64,000 bases of DNA from Meandrina meandrites (GCA_963693305.1 OY855905.1:47996444-48060443); one strand, 5' to 3'; numbered from the stretch's first letter, positions 12,190 to 25,585 are shown. The notes: generated by a model from the letters alone, not told the origin. A program made the numbers and translations.

Positions 12190-13042
12190 AAAATCGGTTC
12201 GCGGTGAAGAAAACAAACACAAAACAGGCTAAAGGGAAACTTTACTTCGTATTACTAGTGTAGCCTAAGCCGGATGTGAAATTGCTGCGGCTATTTTGGT
12301 CTATTTTTAGAATAAGGGGTGAACATTGTAAGTGACAAATATAAAGAAAGTGTATCAAGGGAGGTTTATATATAGAAGTTTACAAAGAAGTTCAATCATC
12401 GTCGTGGTGAGAAATTTTTGGTATTAACAACAAAATTCGACATTCAGCAAGAATTAAACAGCTTGAATCGTAAATATTTTGCATGTCATGACAGTAAATG
12501 GATTGATGAACTCAAACTAAACAATAAAAAAGTTACAATGTAAGCCTAAGAGTGCCTTTTCTGATAGTTTGGTCATTTTATTTCGCACTAAATTTTGTAC
12601 CTCGGCGGCTTTGACAGGCTTTTATGTATTCGCACTAAATTTACACTGTAAGCCGTGTAAGGCCCGCAGAGGTTTTCATCAACATCAGCCGTGAAGAAAT
12701 GTTTACACCATATAGCTGCACCATAATTTTACATACAACGGTCCCGCTAGCGCTACTGAAATTGATCGCACAACTTTAATTTGTTAGCTATGCTATAAAT
12801 TATCCAGGGTACACAAGACTGGATGGACGCGCAAGATCCTGCCTTCCTGGGTAGACGTCATACTACCAGCTCGACCCATTCCTCTCAGAACACGGCAGTG
12901 AAACAAAATGGCGGCGTTTCAAATGCTATTTTCGAGACTTCGTCTATTCACAGAAATCAAGGATTCAACCAAATCCATTTTTTCCGTAACAGTGCTTCGA
13001 ATTATAAAACGATATATTTTAGCAGAAAAAAATTGGCGTTAG
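12190..13042. other. gene-free stretch
   Basis: No coding exon, RNA gene or clear repeat structure was recognised here. Short open frames lack any family resemblance. Confidence 0.4.
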
Positions 13043-14272
13043 CAGAAGTCCATAACTAGAAGTCTACATCTGGTATTGGGGCGCGTGCTATGTCTTTCGC
13101 GTGTAAGCTATTTTTAGAAACTGATGTCTCGCGAGAAAATGACGTAACCCACTATTTCGACACGATTGGAGTTCTAAGTTGCGGCCGAATATTTTGGAAA
13201 GTGGCAGGTGAAATAAATCAAATCACATCAGTACACTTGACAGGCCATTCTCTTTAATTCTCACATTTCGACAGAAGTAGTATCGTAAATAGTGATTTTA
13301 AACGTCTGTTCAGTGGCATTTGAAGGCGAGTGAAAAAGCAACCCGTCGCCGGGTTTCCGAAGGCAAACTCACAAAACAAGCAGGTCGACTTTTTATAATT
13401 TACGATAGAATTATGAACAGAAGTAACTGTGTCTTTATTTTGTACAGCATATCCTCGTGTTAAAATACTGAACAACATACACAACACGATAGCTGCTGCG
13501 AAGTGCCCGAGAAGCTCAACTTGAATTAAACTTTTGACGGCTGTGAATGAAATCATCATTGTTCGATGAATTAAACTCGTATTTCTATTCATATTAAAAC
13601 ATTACCTTAGTCAGTCTTTTGTTGTCATTCCGTCCTTATAATTCCAAAAACATGCGAAACTCGCCAAATTTGTCGTTTTCTCTGAATGTTGTTCTCAAAC
13701 GAATCAAACTTCATTCTGTTCATTCCGCGCTCGATTTTGAGCGCTTCAGGGACGACGGTTTTGTTTTTCAAAATAGCAACGAACCTGTGCCAATATGTAC
13801 TTGCTCTCTTAATGCCTGTCTTCATCTTGAGAGTACCATTAATCTTTAGTGTCTTCGCATTTTGAATTTGACTCGGAATTATATTAGTCTCTCTTGCTCG
13901 CTGCCATTTCGTATTTTGACTCCAAAACACTGAGGTCCTCTCCCTTATTTGGATGCTCCGAATTTTTACAACTTCGATGCTATCATCATCGATGAAAGGT
14001 GGCCTGATGATTCTTGTCCGGAGGATTTAATCCTCACAAAACGGAAATTATGATGACCAACAAACAGTAATTTCGTAATGTCGTTCGCTCGTCCTCTGCA
14101 GTTCTGCTTTTCTTCAAAAATTTGTCCAACCAATCAAAAGCGCGAATTGAAAAATTCTTCAACGTGATTGGCTACTTGTTCGCGGCAAAGCTGTTCTGAA
14201 AATAGCCTACACGCGAAAGATATATCTCAAGGCCTATTACCAGAGATGTAGACTTCTAGTTATGGACTTCTG
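13043..14272. mobile_element. non-autonomous DNA transposon, about 1.2 kb
   Basis: The ends are inverted: CAGAAGTCCATAACTAGAAG on the left and its near complement CTTCTAGTTATGGACTTCTG on the right. The pairing extends inward past ATGTAGACTT to TTCGCGTGTAAGCTATTTT. A direct repeat CGTTAG flanks the element (13037-13042 and 14274-14279). Interior frames on both strands are unrecognised. Confidence 0.65.
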
Positions 14273-14387
14273 ACGTTAGGTGAAAATACAAACAATGACA
14301 AAAACTTCTCAACGACACTACCGACAAAAACATTCATATTACAAACGATTTATTATCCAACTGTTCTATCTTACTCGAGGCAACCTG

Positions 14388-16203
14388 CATTCTCAAAAGC
14401 ATTCTTAAATGTATAAACAACTGAATTTTAGAAAGTCGAGAATCGATAAGACGTTAAACGGACTCTACTATTATTGTCATTGTCAATGTCTTTACCTTTA
14501 AAATTTGCCTTCAACTTTTAACTTCACCCTCCAACTAACAAGAAATCACAGGAAAGCACACATCATTAACTGTTCACGTATGGTAACGTCATTAAATCTA
14601 TTAGAGGGTGATTCGGTTGATTGCTGAACCAGATCGGGTCGTTGTTTTGAAAATGAAAATGATCTAGGAAACCAATCTTCGATTTTGCCAAATTACACCG
14701 TTATGATCACAGATGACCAAAGTTTGATTTTTTTACCTGTTTCTTTGCAACAAAAGTTACCACAGCAGCGATTGTCGTTTTCTTTTGTTTTAAAACAAAC
14801 CTGATTTTCTCGAAATATACACTAACTCTTGGTAATCATTTTTTAATATGTTAAAGTATAGTAGATTGGCTAGCTGTAGACAAAATTTGAAAAATCTGTA
14901 AAAGCGTTTTTCAATAAATCAAGAGTTACCTTTTTTGCAAGATTTTCTGGTTTCCTACAATTGGCAGTCAACATCTTTCAACAACTTGAAGAAAAAAATA
15001 TCTTTCTTTTGGTCCAAGGTCTTTTATGGCCATATATATTTTACAACATAAAAAGAACTCTGCAAATGGTTTTGGTTTAATTTTGAATAACTGCGCTCAA
15101 ATATCTCGAACCAATATCAAATCGCGATTTCTGAAAAGCTCTTACAGACTTATTTTAAAAGTGGTCAGCAACAATATGCCTATCGCTTGGGAATTGCACG
15201 TTCAAAAGGAAAGCCATTCCCAAGCGGCAGAAGATCGTGGGGAATTTGAAATTAACAACCCTCGAACAACAACACAGACAACAACCTAGAAAGCAAACGT
15301 TCCTGAATTTCCGTCCGAAATTCTTCAAACCGTACGAAAAAAACACGCTGAATCTTGGCATAAACCCTTGAAATATCGTGTTCCAGCTCTTAAAAATAAT
15401 TGAAAACAAATCGACGGACTTTTTACAAGTTGCAATTATATCATTTATTGGTCTTTATTTGATTTTCTCAATATTTTGGCATAAAATTTTCCATCTTTAT
15501 CGATTGCTAAGATTTGATGTAAATCGCCGATCTTTTAAACATTTATACACAAGTTTTAAGTGATATCAGCCTTTAAAGGGCTGGGTACTTGGTCAAAATA
15601 GCTCTCGCATTTATGCAGCAGTTGAGACGGACAGAACATTATAGCAGTTTTAAGAGCAAAATTGAGCAGTCACTGTTTTGTAAAATCAACGGTTAGGATT
15701 ATAATGTTACATGTTGTGAGTGAAGTTTAACAGTTTGCCAGCTTGTGCGAGATCATTACAAAACAATTTCACCATGGCATATTAAAGATAATCGCGTTTT
15801 ATAAAAAAGAAGGCTTCAGAAGACTGCTTATAACTTAGACAAATGTTGCATGATGGCAACAATTTTTATGATTTTACATTATTTCAGGATTCTTCTACCA
15901 GGCTTTAACAATTCTAAGAAATCACAAATTCTAACAACTCTTATGGAATTTTACCGAGAACTATTAATTCGACATGTTAAGACACACCTAAACTAAATGA
16001 TAGCTCAGCTATGTGTTCCTGTTTTTCCATATTATAGCTTGAGGCAACATGTCAAACCCGTGAGTCAGAACAAAATGAGAAAAGTTAAAACAAAATGATC
16101 CACGTCTAAAAATATGCTTAACAGTTTTCAAATATATCACTCGAATCATTAGCGATTTTGTTGTTGTCATTTAGTAACAAGTTTCTCCAGTGTTTAGTTT
16201 CAA
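14388..16203. repeat. tandem unit, copy 0 (diverged, partial)
   Basis: Bases 14388-14640 match the start of the 2.3-kb unit (GCATTCTTAAATG, CTTCACCCTCCAACT, TTAGAGGGTGATTCGGTTGA). Bases 15885-16203 match its middle (TTTTACCGAGAACTATTAAT, CAGCTATGTGTTCCTG). The stretch 14640-15880 between them does not match the other copies and contains no gene I recognise. The copy breaks off at 16203, where copy 1 starts. Confidence 0.65.
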
Positions 16204-18497
16204 CCGCTGCCGTTTTGCGTTTTTTATTTCTAAACAATCACATATGTCATCACAATTTAACGTTGAAACTACAACATGGGCGTAAATAGCGAAGTGGTAG
16301 AGGCTAAAAGGCATCCCACATTCTTAAATGCATAAACAAGTCTTAGAAAGTAGACAATCGATAAGACATTGTTGTCAATACAGCGGACATTATTTTTACT
16401 ACCATAATTAATATCTTACCTTCAGAATAATGCTTCAACTTGTCACTTCACCCTCCAACTGAAAAGACATCACAGGAAAACTCAATTTATTAACTGTTGA
16501 CGTATATGGTCACATCATTAAATCCATAAAAGGGTGATTAGTATTGGGTTGATAAATGAACCAAATCACAAAGGAGCGTTGGTACACCCGTACTTGAATG
16601 AGTTTTTTGTTCCTATTTGCCGACGCCAACGTAATGCTTAAGTCCAAAGAGAAATCGTCAGCACACTGCAATTTGTAAAGGTGACAGGGAGATTCAGAAC
16701 TAGCAATCGAAAGATGTAACAAAGTTACGCCTTATCCAAAATCTCTCATCGTTATACATTGCCTGCCTGCCTGCTGTAAGATTAGTGAACAAAGTCCTTA
16801 ACTTATTGTCAGATGCAGAACTGTAATTATTAAAAGAAAACTCGTTACAAAATGGTATCCAGAATACCGAACTTAGATCTCACAAATATTGATCCACACT
16901 TCTGAATCATTACTTACCGTAAAAATTAACAATATATGGCCCTCGTTTACGATTCTTATGGGATTTTACCGAGAGCTATTAATTGGACATGTTAAGACAC
17001 ACCTAAACTAAACAATAGCTCAGCTATGTGTTCCTGTTTTTCGGTATTATAGCTTGAGGCAACATCTTAAACTCATGAGAGCAGAATGACTAAAATTAAA
17101 AAATAGATGATCCACATCTTAAAATATGCTCAACAGTTTTCAGACGTTTCAAATATATCTCTGGAATCATTAGGGGTTTTGTTGGTGTCATTTAGTTACA
17201 CGTTTCTCCAGTGTTTAGTTTCAGCATCTATTTCATTTGCGTGAAGAGTTACCATCAGCTGTCAGGAACAAAAAAGTCAGATTATTTAAAATAATAGCTT
17301 ATCCAAAAACGCTCATCGGGATACCTTGGCTGCATGGTGTAAACTAAGTCAACATCTACCGAATTTAATAAGTATCTACTCAGGAAAAGAACTAAATAGT
17401 GATCGTAGGGGTGATGAGTGTAATTTGCAGTTAGCAAAGAGCATTTTACGCCTTTACAATTCTTCACCGTTTAAACAATTTACACGGTTTACACCTTTTA
17501 TTCCGTTTGACTCTTGTAGAGCTGATGATCTTTAAATCGACTTCAGAGGTTGCCAATCAACGTAAGAAAACTAGCGAGGAAGCAATACGAAGTGAGGTCT
17601 CAATATAACCAATAAAAGCTTGTGTTTTAAATCAACTCAATGCGAATGGAAGGTCAAAAATTGTTCAAAACGAGAAAATTATGGAAACCAGAAGGTAACA
17701 TATCTTGCTAACTAAAAGCAACGCAAATGGCAGAAATAAAATACTTTTTGTAATATAACAACAGTCGTAATAAAAAATAGCAAACCAGAACAGAATTGGA
17801 TCGCTTGGAACAGACGTGGACTGTAAGGTTGTCTCAGGTAAGCATGAGCTAAACAAAGTTGAGGCTAGATAAAAAGCTAAGTACTTTTTACACGGCTAGT
17901 CCGTCTAACTTCATAACGTCTTCGTTTGAAATATTTACTCATAGGTTCGCTCAACGTTCCCTTTTACTTTTGTTTCAAACGATTCCGGAGGAGCACTTAT
18001 AAGAAAGATAAGGGGGCGCTTACTGGAAGGAGGGCGCTAAATCGAATCAAAACGGTTCCTAATGAGCTTTTGCGACAGAAACGAAAATAAGCCGTTGATA
18101 GTTTGCATGAAATTCTCAGTAATCATTTTGAGCCAGTTTCATAGAATTCATATTCATAACTAGTTGTGATCTACTTGTTCTTCGCAACTTTGTGACATTG
18201 TTTTCTTTCACAGTTTATATTACCCTCGATACTAGCCGTAGTTTGCAAAACAATCTAATTTGTCATTGATTGTTATTCGTTTCTCGTAATCCAAATGACT
18301 CAGCCATTTGAAGTAAGTGTGATAGATGAATTTCTTGCTCTTTTTCTTGTAAAACATCTTGCTCGTGGTAAGCAAAAATCAATGATTCAAAAAGTTTGTT
18401 TTCTTTCTCACAGCTCATTTCAAATAAAAAACAGATTCACTCAAAGCAATCCTAAAAATAAAGAAACCAGATAATCCGAAAATCAACGTTTGACTAT
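16204..18497. repeat. tandem unit, copy 1 (about 2.3 kb)
   Basis: The copy begins at GCCGTTTTGCGTTTTTTATT and runs to the next occurrence of that sequence. It is very similar to copy 2 over its whole length. Short open frames recur at fixed positions, for example minus 17467-17282, but carry no known domain and could be chance. Confidence 0.85.
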
Positions 18498-20786
18498 CCT
18501 GCCGTTTTGCGTTTTTTGTTTCTAAACAATCACAGATGTCATCACAATTTAACGTTGAATCTACAACATGGGAGTGCATAGCGAAGTGGTAGAGGCAAAA
18601 GGCATCCCACATTCTTAAATGCATAAACAAGTATTGGAAAGTAGACAATCGATAAGACATTGTTGTCAATACAGCGGACATTATTTTTACTACCATAATT
18701 AATATCTTACCTTCAGAATAATGCTTCAACTTGTCACTTCACCCTCCAACTGAAAAGAAATCACAGGAAAACTCAATTTATTAACTGCTGACGTATATGG
18801 TCACATCATTAAATCCATAAAAGGGTGATTAGTATTGGGTTGATAAATGAACCAGATCACAAAGGAGCGTTGGTACGCCAGTACTTGAATGAGGTTTTTG
18901 TTCCTTTTTGCTGACGCCCACGTAATGCTTAAGTCCAAAGAGAAATCGTCAGCACACTGCAATTTGTAAAGGTGACAGGGAGATTCAGAACTAGCAATCG
19001 AAAGATGTCACAAAGTTACGCCTTATCCAAAATCTCTCATCGTTATACATTGCCTGCCTGCCTGCCTGCTGTAAGATTAGTGAACAAAGTCCTTAACTTA
19101 TTGTCAGATGCACAACTGTAATTATTAAAAGAAAACTCGTTACGAAATGGTATCCAGAATACCGAACTAAGATCTCACAAATATTGATCCACACTTCTGA
19201 ATCATTACTTACCGTAAAAATTAACAATATATGGCCCTCGTTTACGATTCTTATGGGATTTTACCGAGAGCTATTAATTGGACATGTTAAGACACACCTA
19301 AACTAAACAATAGCTCAGCTATGTTTTCCTGTTTTTCCGTATTATAGCTTGAGGCAACATCTTAAACTCATGAGAGCAGAATGACAAAAATTAAAAAATA
19401 CATGGTCCACATCTCAAAATATGCTCAACAGTTTTCAGACGTTTCAAATATATCTCTGGAATCATTAGGGGTTTTGTTGGTGTCATTTAGTTACAAGTTT
19501 CTCCAGTGTTTAGTTTCAGCATCTATTTCATTTGCGTGAAGAGTTAGCATTAGCTGTCAGGAACAAAAAAGTCAGATTATTTAAAATAATAGCTTATCCA
19601 AAAACGCTCATCGGGATACCTTGGCTGCATGGTGTAAACTAAGTCAACATCTACCGAATTTAATAAGTATCTACTCAGGAAAAGAACTAAATAGTGATCG
19701 TAGGGGTGATGAGTGTAATTTGCAGTTAGCAAAGAGCATTTTGCGTCTTTACAATTCTTCACCGTTTAAGCAATTTACACGGTTTACACCTTTTATTCCG
19801 TTTGACTCTTGTAGAACTGATGATCTTTAAATCGACTTCAGAGGTTGCCAGTCAACGTAAGAAAACTAGCGAGGAAGCAATACGAAGTGAGGTCTCAATA
19901 TAACCAATAAAAGCTAGTGTTCTAAATCAACTCAATGCGAATGGAAGGTCAAAAATTGTTCAAAACGAGAAAATTATGGAAACCAGTAGGTAACATAAGA
20001 ATTTTGCTAACTAAAAGCAACGCAAATGGCAGAAATAAAATACCTTTTGTAATATAACAGCAGTCGTAATAAAAAATAGCAAACCAGAACAGAATCGGAT
20101 CACTCGAAACGTGGGGTGTAAAGATGTCTCAGGTAAGCATGAGCTAAACAAAGTTGAGGCTAGATAAAAAGCTAAGTACTTTTTACACGACTGGTCCGTC
20201 TAACTTAATTATGTTTTCGTTTGAAATATTTACTCATAGGTTCTCTCTGCTTTCCCTTTTAACTTTGTTTCAAACGATTCTGGAAGAAAGATAAGGAGGC
20301 GCTTAATGGAAGGAGGGCGCTAAATCGAATCAAAACGGTTCCTAATGAGCTCTTGCGACAGAAGCGAAAATTAGGCTGTTGATAGTTTGCACGAAATTCT
20401 CAGTAATCACTTTGAGCCAGTTTTATAGAATTCATATTCATAACTAGTTGTGATCTACTTGTTCTTCGCAACTTTGTGACATTGTTTTCTTTCACAGTTT
20501 ATATTACCCTCGATACTAGCCGTAGTTTGCAAAACAATAAAATTTGTCATTGATTGTTATTCGTTTCTAGTAAGCCAAATGACTCAGCCATTTGAAGAAA
20601 ATGTGATAGATGAATTTCTTGCTCCCTTTGTCTTCTACAAAATCTTGCTCGCGGTATGCAAAAATCAATGTTTCGAAGAATTTGTTTTCTTTTTCACTGC
20701 TCATTTAAAATCAAAAACAAATTCCCTCACAGCAATCCTAAAAATAAAGAAACCAGATAATCCGAAAATCAACCTTTGACTGTCTT
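18498..20786. repeat. tandem unit, copy 2 (about 2.3 kb)
   Basis: The copy starts at GCCGTTTTGCGTTTTTTGTT and is offset about 2295 bp from copy 1. The minus-strand 61-codon frame at 19762-19577 differs from its copy 1 partner at one residue. Small indels only, such as an extra CCTG in the GCCTGCCTG run near 19055. Confidence 0.85.
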
Positions 20787-22985
20787 GCCGTTTTACGTTT
20801 TTTATTTCTAAACAATCACAGATGTCATCACAATTTAACTCGGACATTAATTTTACCACCATAATTAATATCTTACCTTCAGAATAATGCTTCAACTCTT
20901 CACTTCACCCTCCAACTGAAAAGACATCACAGGAAAACTCAATTTATTAACTGTTGACGTATATGGTCACATCATTAAATCCATAAAAGGGTGATTAGTA
21001 TTGGGTTGATTACTGAACCAAATCACAAAGGAGCGTTGGTACACCCGTACTTGAATGAGTTTTTTGTTCCTTTTTGCCGACGCCCACGTAATGCTTAAGT
21101 CCAAAGAGAAATCGTCAGCACACTGCAATTTGTGAAGGTGACAGGGAGATTCAGAACTAGCAATCGAAAGATGTAACAAAGTTACGCCTTATCCAAAATC
21201 TCTCATCGTTATAAATTGCCTGCCTACTGTAATATTAGTGAACAAAGTCCTTAACTTATTGTCAGATACACAACAGTAATTTAAAATTAAAATGGTATCC
21301 AGAATACCGAATTCAAGTCTCACAAATATTGATCCAAACTTCTGAATCATCACTTTACCGTGAAAATTAACAATATATGGCCCTCGTTTACAATTCTTAT
21401 GGGATTTCACCGAGAGCTATTAATTGGACATGTTAAAAGGCACACCTAATCTAAACAATAGCTCAGCTATGTGTTCCTGTTTTTCCGTATTATAGCTTGA
21501 GGCAAATCTTAAACTCATGAGAGCAGAATGACAAAAATTATAAAATAAATGATCCACATCTCAAAATATGCTTAATAGTTTTTAGACGTTTCAAATATAC
21601 CACTCGAATCATTAGCGGTTTTGTTGGTGTCATTTAGTTACAAGTTTCTCCAGTTTTTAGTTTCAACATCTGTATCATTTGCGTGAAGAGTTAACATTAG
21701 CTGTCAGGAATATGAAAGTCAGAGACATAAAAATTACAGTTTATACCGCTCATCGGGATACATTGGCTGCATGGTGTAAATTAAGTCAATCTTTGTTTTA
21801 ATAAGTTTTAATAAGTATTACCATTCAGGCAGAAAAGAACTAAATAGTGATCGTAGGGATGATTATTGTAATTTGCAGTTAGCAGACAGCATGGTACGCC
21901 ACTACAATTCTTCACCGTTTAAGAAGTTTAGACGGTTCACCACGTTTATTCCGCATGACTCTTGTAGGGCTGATGATCTTTAAATCGACTTCAGAGGTTT
22001 CCATTCAAAGTAAGAAAATAACGTGGAAGCAATACGCAAACCAGAAGGTAATATTTCAAGCTAAATAAAATTAACACATATGGCAGAAATAACACAATTT
22101 GTAATAACAGCAGTCGTAATAAAAAAAATAGCAAACCAGAACAGAATCGGATCGCTCGGAATGTGGAGTGCAAACATATTTCAGGTAAAGGTGGTGACAA
22201 ACGAGGACACAATGTTGCGGACACATTGTTGTGGACACAAATGTGTCCCTGTTTGCCCAAGTGTGTGTCCGAGACACAAAAATGTTTCTGATTTCTTTCA
22301 GAAACATTTTGTGTCCGCAACAAATGTTTTCCTGTTTGCGCAGCCGGCAAAGAAACAATCATGAGCGACAATGTGTCCGCAACATTGTGTCCTCGTTTGC
22401 CACCACCTTAAGCATGAGCTAAACAAAGTTGAGGCTACATCAAAAGCTACGTACTTTTGACACGGCTGGTCCGCCTAACTTCATAATTTCTCTCAAGTTT
22501 CACTCTTACTTTTGTTTTGAACGATTCTGGAGGGGGCGCTTATTAGAAAGGTGGCAGTTAAGGAGGGCGCTAAATCGACTCAATACGGTAACTAATAAGC
22601 TCCTGCGACAGAAACGAAAATTAAGCAGTTATAAATTACACGAAATTTTCAGTAATTGCTTTGAGCCAGTTTCATGGACTTCATATTCATAACTAGTTGT
22701 GAAGTACTCCCTATTTCCAACTTTGTTCGATTGTTTTCTTTCACTGTTTATTACTATCGATATTAGCCGTAGTTTACAATACAATCTGATTTGCAATTGA
22801 TTGTTATTAATTTCTTTCTCGAACTGTTAATAACTCACTCCTTTGCAGGAGGTGTAGTAGATGAATTCATTGCCCTCTTTTACTTGTACAATGGCTTGCT
22901 TGTACAAAGCGGATAATTAACGTTTCGAAGAGTTTCTTTTCCCTTTTCCCAGCTCATGCTCATACAAATTCATTCAATGCAATCC
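20787..22985. repeat. tandem unit, copy 3, with internal deletion and MITE insertion
   Basis: The copy starts at GCCGTTTTACGTTTTTTATT. About 145 bp present near the start of copies 1 and 2 (including GGCATCCCACATTCTTAAAT) is missing after 20839. A 220-bp MITE has been inserted at 22189. It diverges more than copies 1 and 2 do from each other. Confidence 0.8.
22189..22408. mobile_element. PIF/Harbinger-like MITE (220 bp) with an empty-site control
   Basis: The inverted ends AGGTGGTGACAAACGAGGAC and GTCCTCGTTTGCCACCACCT are flanked by the 3-bp repeat TAA. The sister unit at about 20130 reads CAGGTAAGCATGAGC without an insertion, which is the exact pre-insertion site. A 3-bp TWA duplication fits PIF/Harbinger. 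The interior is almost a full palindrome of GACACA and AAACATTTTTG words. A diverged relative is at 33183-33396. Confidence 0.85.
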
Positions 22986-23298
22986 AACGAGGCAATCCAA
23001 CGAAAGTCGCAGTTTGTATCAAGAAATGGTTTATTGTTCTGGCTCAACTTTTCACATTAAGCATTAAACAATAGTCCTTTTGTTCTTGCATGGTAGCGCT
23101 GAGGGACTTTGGCCGAAGCTAAGCGGAAAAACTCTAATCTGAAAATTTCGGCATGACAATTTTACTGCATTGGCCGGTGTGGGTAGCGTCAATTTGCACT
23201 TTTCAGGTCACTTTTCATACTTGTACGCGAACCAACGCTTTGAACATGAAACGTTGTTTAACTTTTTATCCATACTTGTGAAGACGCGAACCGACTCT
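22986..23298. other. unique spacer between array copies 3 and 4
   Basis: This interval has no counterpart between copies 1 and 2. No gene or repeat was recognised in it. Confidence 0.4.
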
Positions 23299-24590
23299 TT
23301 GCCGTTTTGCGATTTTTATTACTAAGCGATAATAGATGTGTTCACAATTTATCGTTGAAACTGGACGGTGACGTGTTGTAACGTCATTAAATCCATTAGA
23401 GGATGATTCGGTTGATAACTGAACGAAATCACAAAGGAGCGTTGTTACGCCCGTACTTGAATGAGTTTTGTGTTCCTGTTTGCCGAATCGAAGTCCACTA
23501 AATGCTTAACTCCTCAGAAAAATCGTTAACACATGCAACCATTAAACGAGACAGCGAGATTCAGAACAAACAATTGAAAGCCAAGAAACGCAGGAGGCCC
23601 AAGCATACATAGTTCAGCCAAATATATAAGCAAACAAGTGTACATTTTAAGGTGTTTCGAGAAATCGATTGATTGATTGATAAATACAATAAGGTTCAAA
23701 CATTATAACTTCTCTGATCAGTGGCTTAAAGATCACACCTTAATGTCATAGTATATAAAGGGGACAACAGAACTGTTGTTTAGTTTGTGTGTGTTTTAAA
23801 ACGTTCTTTTATTAATCGTGTTTAATTATACACCTTATCCAAAATCTCTCACCGGGATACCTTGGCTACCTGCTGTAAACTTAAACAAAGTGCTTAAGTT
23901 GTTGTTGTTAGATAAATCAATGGTAATTTTTCAAAGAAAACTCGTTAAGATATGGTGTCGGGAACTTAAGTCTCAGGCCTTTATTTTCATCCCGAATTTC
24001 TGATCCATCACTTTACCGTGAAAATTAATAATATATGACCCTCTTTTACAGCTCTTGTGGAATTCTATTTAAACCTATTAATTGGAAACACCTAGGTTGC
24101 GTTCGATTGACCCAAAGAAGAAGCGTCTCTTCCCGACTCCAAGAGAGTCCTTTTTTAAGAAACAACTCGTTTTCTTCGCACATTTGATGGTTGCCGGCGG
24201 TATTCATTGTGTTTGTTGTTTTTAAAAACTAAGGCCGCGAGTCGAGGACGAAGTGATGTTATTATTCTGGATTATTCCAAGCATTCTGCTCCCCAGAGCA
24301 GAATTTTTCGAATACATTCCATGTATTCTGGAATCGAAATAGTGATTCAATCGAACGGAAATTCTGGGTTATTCCGTTTATTGTTATTCCGTAATAACGT
24401 CAATCGAACGCACCCTTAAACTAAGCTCTGCTACGTGTTCCTGTTTTTTCTTATTGCAGCCTGAGGCAACATCTCAAACTCATGAGAGCAGAATGAGAAA
24501 ATTTAAATAAATGATCAATATCTAAAAATATGCTTAACCGTTTTCATATATATCACTCGAATCATTAGCTACTAACTATAGGGAAGGCAT
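23299..24590. repeat. tandem unit, copy 4 (old, shortened), with MITE insertion
   Basis: The copy starts at GCCGTTTTGCGATTTTTATT and is clearly more diverged. It retains CACAAAGGAGCGTTG, CCTTATCCAAAATCTCTC, ACCGTGAAAATTAA and CTGAGGCAACATCTCAAAC in the unit's order. A further half-copy is faintly visible at 24650-24900. Confidence 0.65.
24095..24415. mobile_element. MITE (321 bp) inside array copy 4
   Basis: The inverted ends GGTTGCGTTCGATTGAC and GTCAATCGAACGCACCC are flanked by CTA on the left and TTA on the right. The equivalent uninterrupted sequence in copies 1 and 2 is ACACCTAAACTAAAC, so the insertion boundaries are fixed by comparison. A short element with similar ends is at 63894-63987. 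Confidence 0.75.
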
Positions 24591-25155
24591 CGATCTGATT
24601 TCGTTTGAGCAATATGTGTAAAAATCCTGCATAACTAATTGTGACCGGCACATTTCTTATTTTATTGATCTCCGTTTACAACTCTTATCTAAATTCGCTG
24701 AGACGTGTTAATAAACCAAAATAAAGGGATCTTTTCAAGCCAAGATAATAATTATTGGAGACGTTTTGTGACCAAATATAAATCATCAACACATGCACCC
24801 AAATAATGCAATAGCTTTGTTATGTCTTCCTGTTTTTGTAGTCCTTTTCTGTTCTCTACGATAATTCATGGAAACATCTTAAAATTAATTTGGAAAGATT
24901 TATTTGATCATGGGATTTGATCAAAATTGTAATCATGCATAGTGATGTTTTCGTAAATAATCTAATGAAGACAGTTTGCTACGTCTTGAACTTTGCTTCT
25001 CAAACTAAAATAATAGTTCATCAAGTTAAAACAAAGAAAATCATAACCGTGAAGGAGGTTTGGATACCCGGTCTTAATCAGCATAGATTTTTACAATTTT
25101 ATTTCTTCGTTTTCTCCTTATTTTTTGTTTCGATTGAGAAGATATATTAAACGCC

Positions 25156-25280
25156 TCGAGACAGTGTTTCATCAGCTGTCCAAACACCTCAAATTTCGTC
25201 AAAACTACTCCGCTACGCGTCGAATTTTCAACTCTCTTCTCGGTGTTTTGATATCCCGATGAAACACTGTCTCTCGTGTT
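25156..25280. repeat. hairpin-forming inverted repeat
   Basis: The arms GAGACAGTGTTTCATC and GATGAAACACTGTCTC enclose about 95 bp that also pairs partly (AAACACC/GGTGTTT). A MITE is likely. Confidence 0.65.
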
Positions 25281-25341
25281 TGATATATGACCTAGAGAAA
25301 CTCTTTTGACCAAAACTGATGGAGTATCAAAGTCATTTACA

Positions 25342-25585
25342 CTCCCGTGGACACAATTTTTTCTACTCCTTCATTTTCAAACCTCAACTAGTACTTTTTA
25401 TCCCACTAATACTCCGCTTCGTCCCCTGCCACATCTCTGATTTCGCAAGTGAGTCGTTGATTTCTCAAGTCACTTGAGAAATCGGACAAATGGCAGAATG
25501 TTAGTGTAATGAAAAGTACTAGTTGAGGTTTGAAAATGAAGGAATAGAAAAAGTTGTTTGTAAAGTTAGATGTCCACGAGAGTAC
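25342..25585. repeat. foldback MITE
   Basis: The arms CCTTCATTTTCAAACCTCAA, then CTAGTACTTTT, pair with AAAAGTACTAG and TTGAGGTTTGAAAATGAAGG. Outer parts CCCGTGGACA and TGTCCACGAG also pair. Confidence 0.7.

Noticed and set aside
17282..21179. Recurrent 61-70 codon frames in the tandem array as a gene family
   Set aside because: They persist only because the units are nearly identical; differences between copies do not show a coding pattern, and frames overlap on both strands.
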